Assembly (NCBI RefSeq): GCF_000384135.1
Contig: NZ_KB913028.1
Span: 554,351-618,350 of the forward strand
From: Succinispira mobilis DSM 6222
GTDB lineage: Bacteria > Bacillota > Negativicutes > Acidaminococcales > Succinispiraceae
Direction: 5' to 3'
Length of the DNA stretch: 64,000 nucleotides
This document shows, in pieces, positions 63,703 through 64,000 of the stretch (positions are counted from its first letter, which is position 1; each line of letters begins with the position of its first letter). Made by a program: the position numbers and the translations under genes. Under the pieces are notes generated by a model that was not told the DNA's origin, did not search any database, and saw only the letters and a list, made by a program, of their open reading frames with translations.

Positions 63703-63746
63703 AGTATGCTATATAAAAGATAGTATCTAACGAAAAAGTGCATACT
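63703..63746. promoter_or_regulatory. Candidate HxlR operator in the divergent region
   Basis: AGTATGC at 63703-63709 and GCATACT at 63740-63746 form an inverted repeat with a 30-base spacer between the HxlR gene and the divergent oxidoreductase gene. GATAGTATC at 63719-63727 is an additional related element. Confidence 0.5.
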
Positions 63747-63812
63747 TTAATATTTAGAGAATAACACATATAATGAAAAAATACAAACATTAAAATTTGA
63801 GGAGGGCAAATA

Positions 63813-64000
63813 ATGAAAGTAGTAGCATTTAATGGTAGTCCGCGCAAAGAAGGGAATACTTATCAAGCAATTAAGCTGGTGGCAACAGAGTTAAATGCAG
63901 CAGGAATTGAAGTAGAAATTATCCAAGTAGGAAATAAAGTTATTCGGGGTTGTTTAGCTTGCGGAGCTTGTTCGCGCAATAAAGATGAAAAATGTGTAAT
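63813..64000 (+). CDS. NADPH-dependent FMN reductase/flavodoxin-like protein (partial)
   Basis: Only the first 62 codons are inside the window. The N terminus VVAFNGSPRKEGNTYQAI is the flavin phosphate-binding loop of NADPH-dependent FMN reductase and iron-sulfur flavoproteins. GCLACGACSRNKDEKC follows, a cysteine block of the type that binds a cluster in iron-sulfur flavoproteins. It probably reduces a flavin or quinone-like substrate. GGAGGG precedes ATG 63813. The divergent HxlR regulator suggests induction by electrophile or redox stress. Confidence 0.85.
   Translation, partial: MKVVAFNGSPRKEGNTYQAIKLVATELNAAGIEVEIIQVGNKVIRGCLACGACSRNKDEKCV

Overview
The window looks like the chromosome of an AT-rich Firmicute with an outer membrane, most likely a member of the Negativicutes. 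The core genes are of Firmicute type (secG, membrane pyrophosphatase, carboxylesterase, hotdog thioesterase, rnr, smpB, ssrA). One gene encodes a subtilase autotransporter with a C-terminal beta-barrel, which only makes sense in a diderm. Most genes are on the + strand, and TTG and GTG starts are frequent. Taxonomy is inferred from gene content only.

Layout. 1-311 is AT-rich and carries four DnaA-box-like 9-mers. 312-7554 is a conserved housekeeping block: secG, hppA, then an overlapping run est / hotdog thioesterase / rnr / smpB, then the tmRNA gene with its own promoter and terminator. 7491-16778 is an accessory region directly behind tmRNA. It is cut into two modules by three copies of a direct repeat. 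The first module holds a 1672-residue helicase-nuclease; the second holds a TPR protein, small remnants and a WD40 protein. 16800-22614 holds an autoregulated MarR gene, a small cysteine protein, a guanidine-I (ykkC-type) riboswitch in front of a radical SAM gene, a TnpB relic, and the autotransporter protease.

23225-26412 is an EAL-HDOD signalling gene between two paralogous genes whose C-terminal halves resemble DUF2294/MpsC. 26515-30895 is a regulator followed by an M20 amidohydrolase and an AbgT-family transporter, a likely uptake-and-hydrolysis unit for an acyl-amino-acid substrate. 31143-37779 holds a diguanylate cyclase, a membrane acyltransferase-like gene and a giant doubled DUF445 protein. 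37942-41043 (- strand) is a tripartite tricarboxylate transporter, tctCBA, followed by a lactate/malate dehydrogenase family gene and an amidohydrolase.

43.9-51.5 kb is a zone of decay. A chemoreceptor, a PDZ protein, a MORN-repeat protein and a TPR protein are all broken there, while an SGNH esterase, an Fe-S (CCG-like) protein, ppnP and an SDR gene remain intact. tRNA-Ser(CGA) at 51640 marks the left edge of a second island, which contains a DUF6880-like gene, a type I restriction-modification operon (hsdM-hsdS-DUF1016 nuclease-hsdR, with stop/start-overlapped genes) and a YdbC/PC4 gene. Its right edge runs into the truncated 5' end of a second broken chemoreceptor gene. The window ends with an HxlR regulator divergent from a flavin-reductase-like gene that runs off the edge.

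Most notable observations: the guanidine-I riboswitch controlling a radical SAM gene; the recombinase-less repeat-bounded modules behind tmRNA; the EAL-HDOD gene sandwiched by DUF2294-like paralogs; the TnpB relic followed by structured RNA-like sequence; and two perfect fold-back palindromes (40 bp and 29-bp arms) at sites of gene or locus damage.
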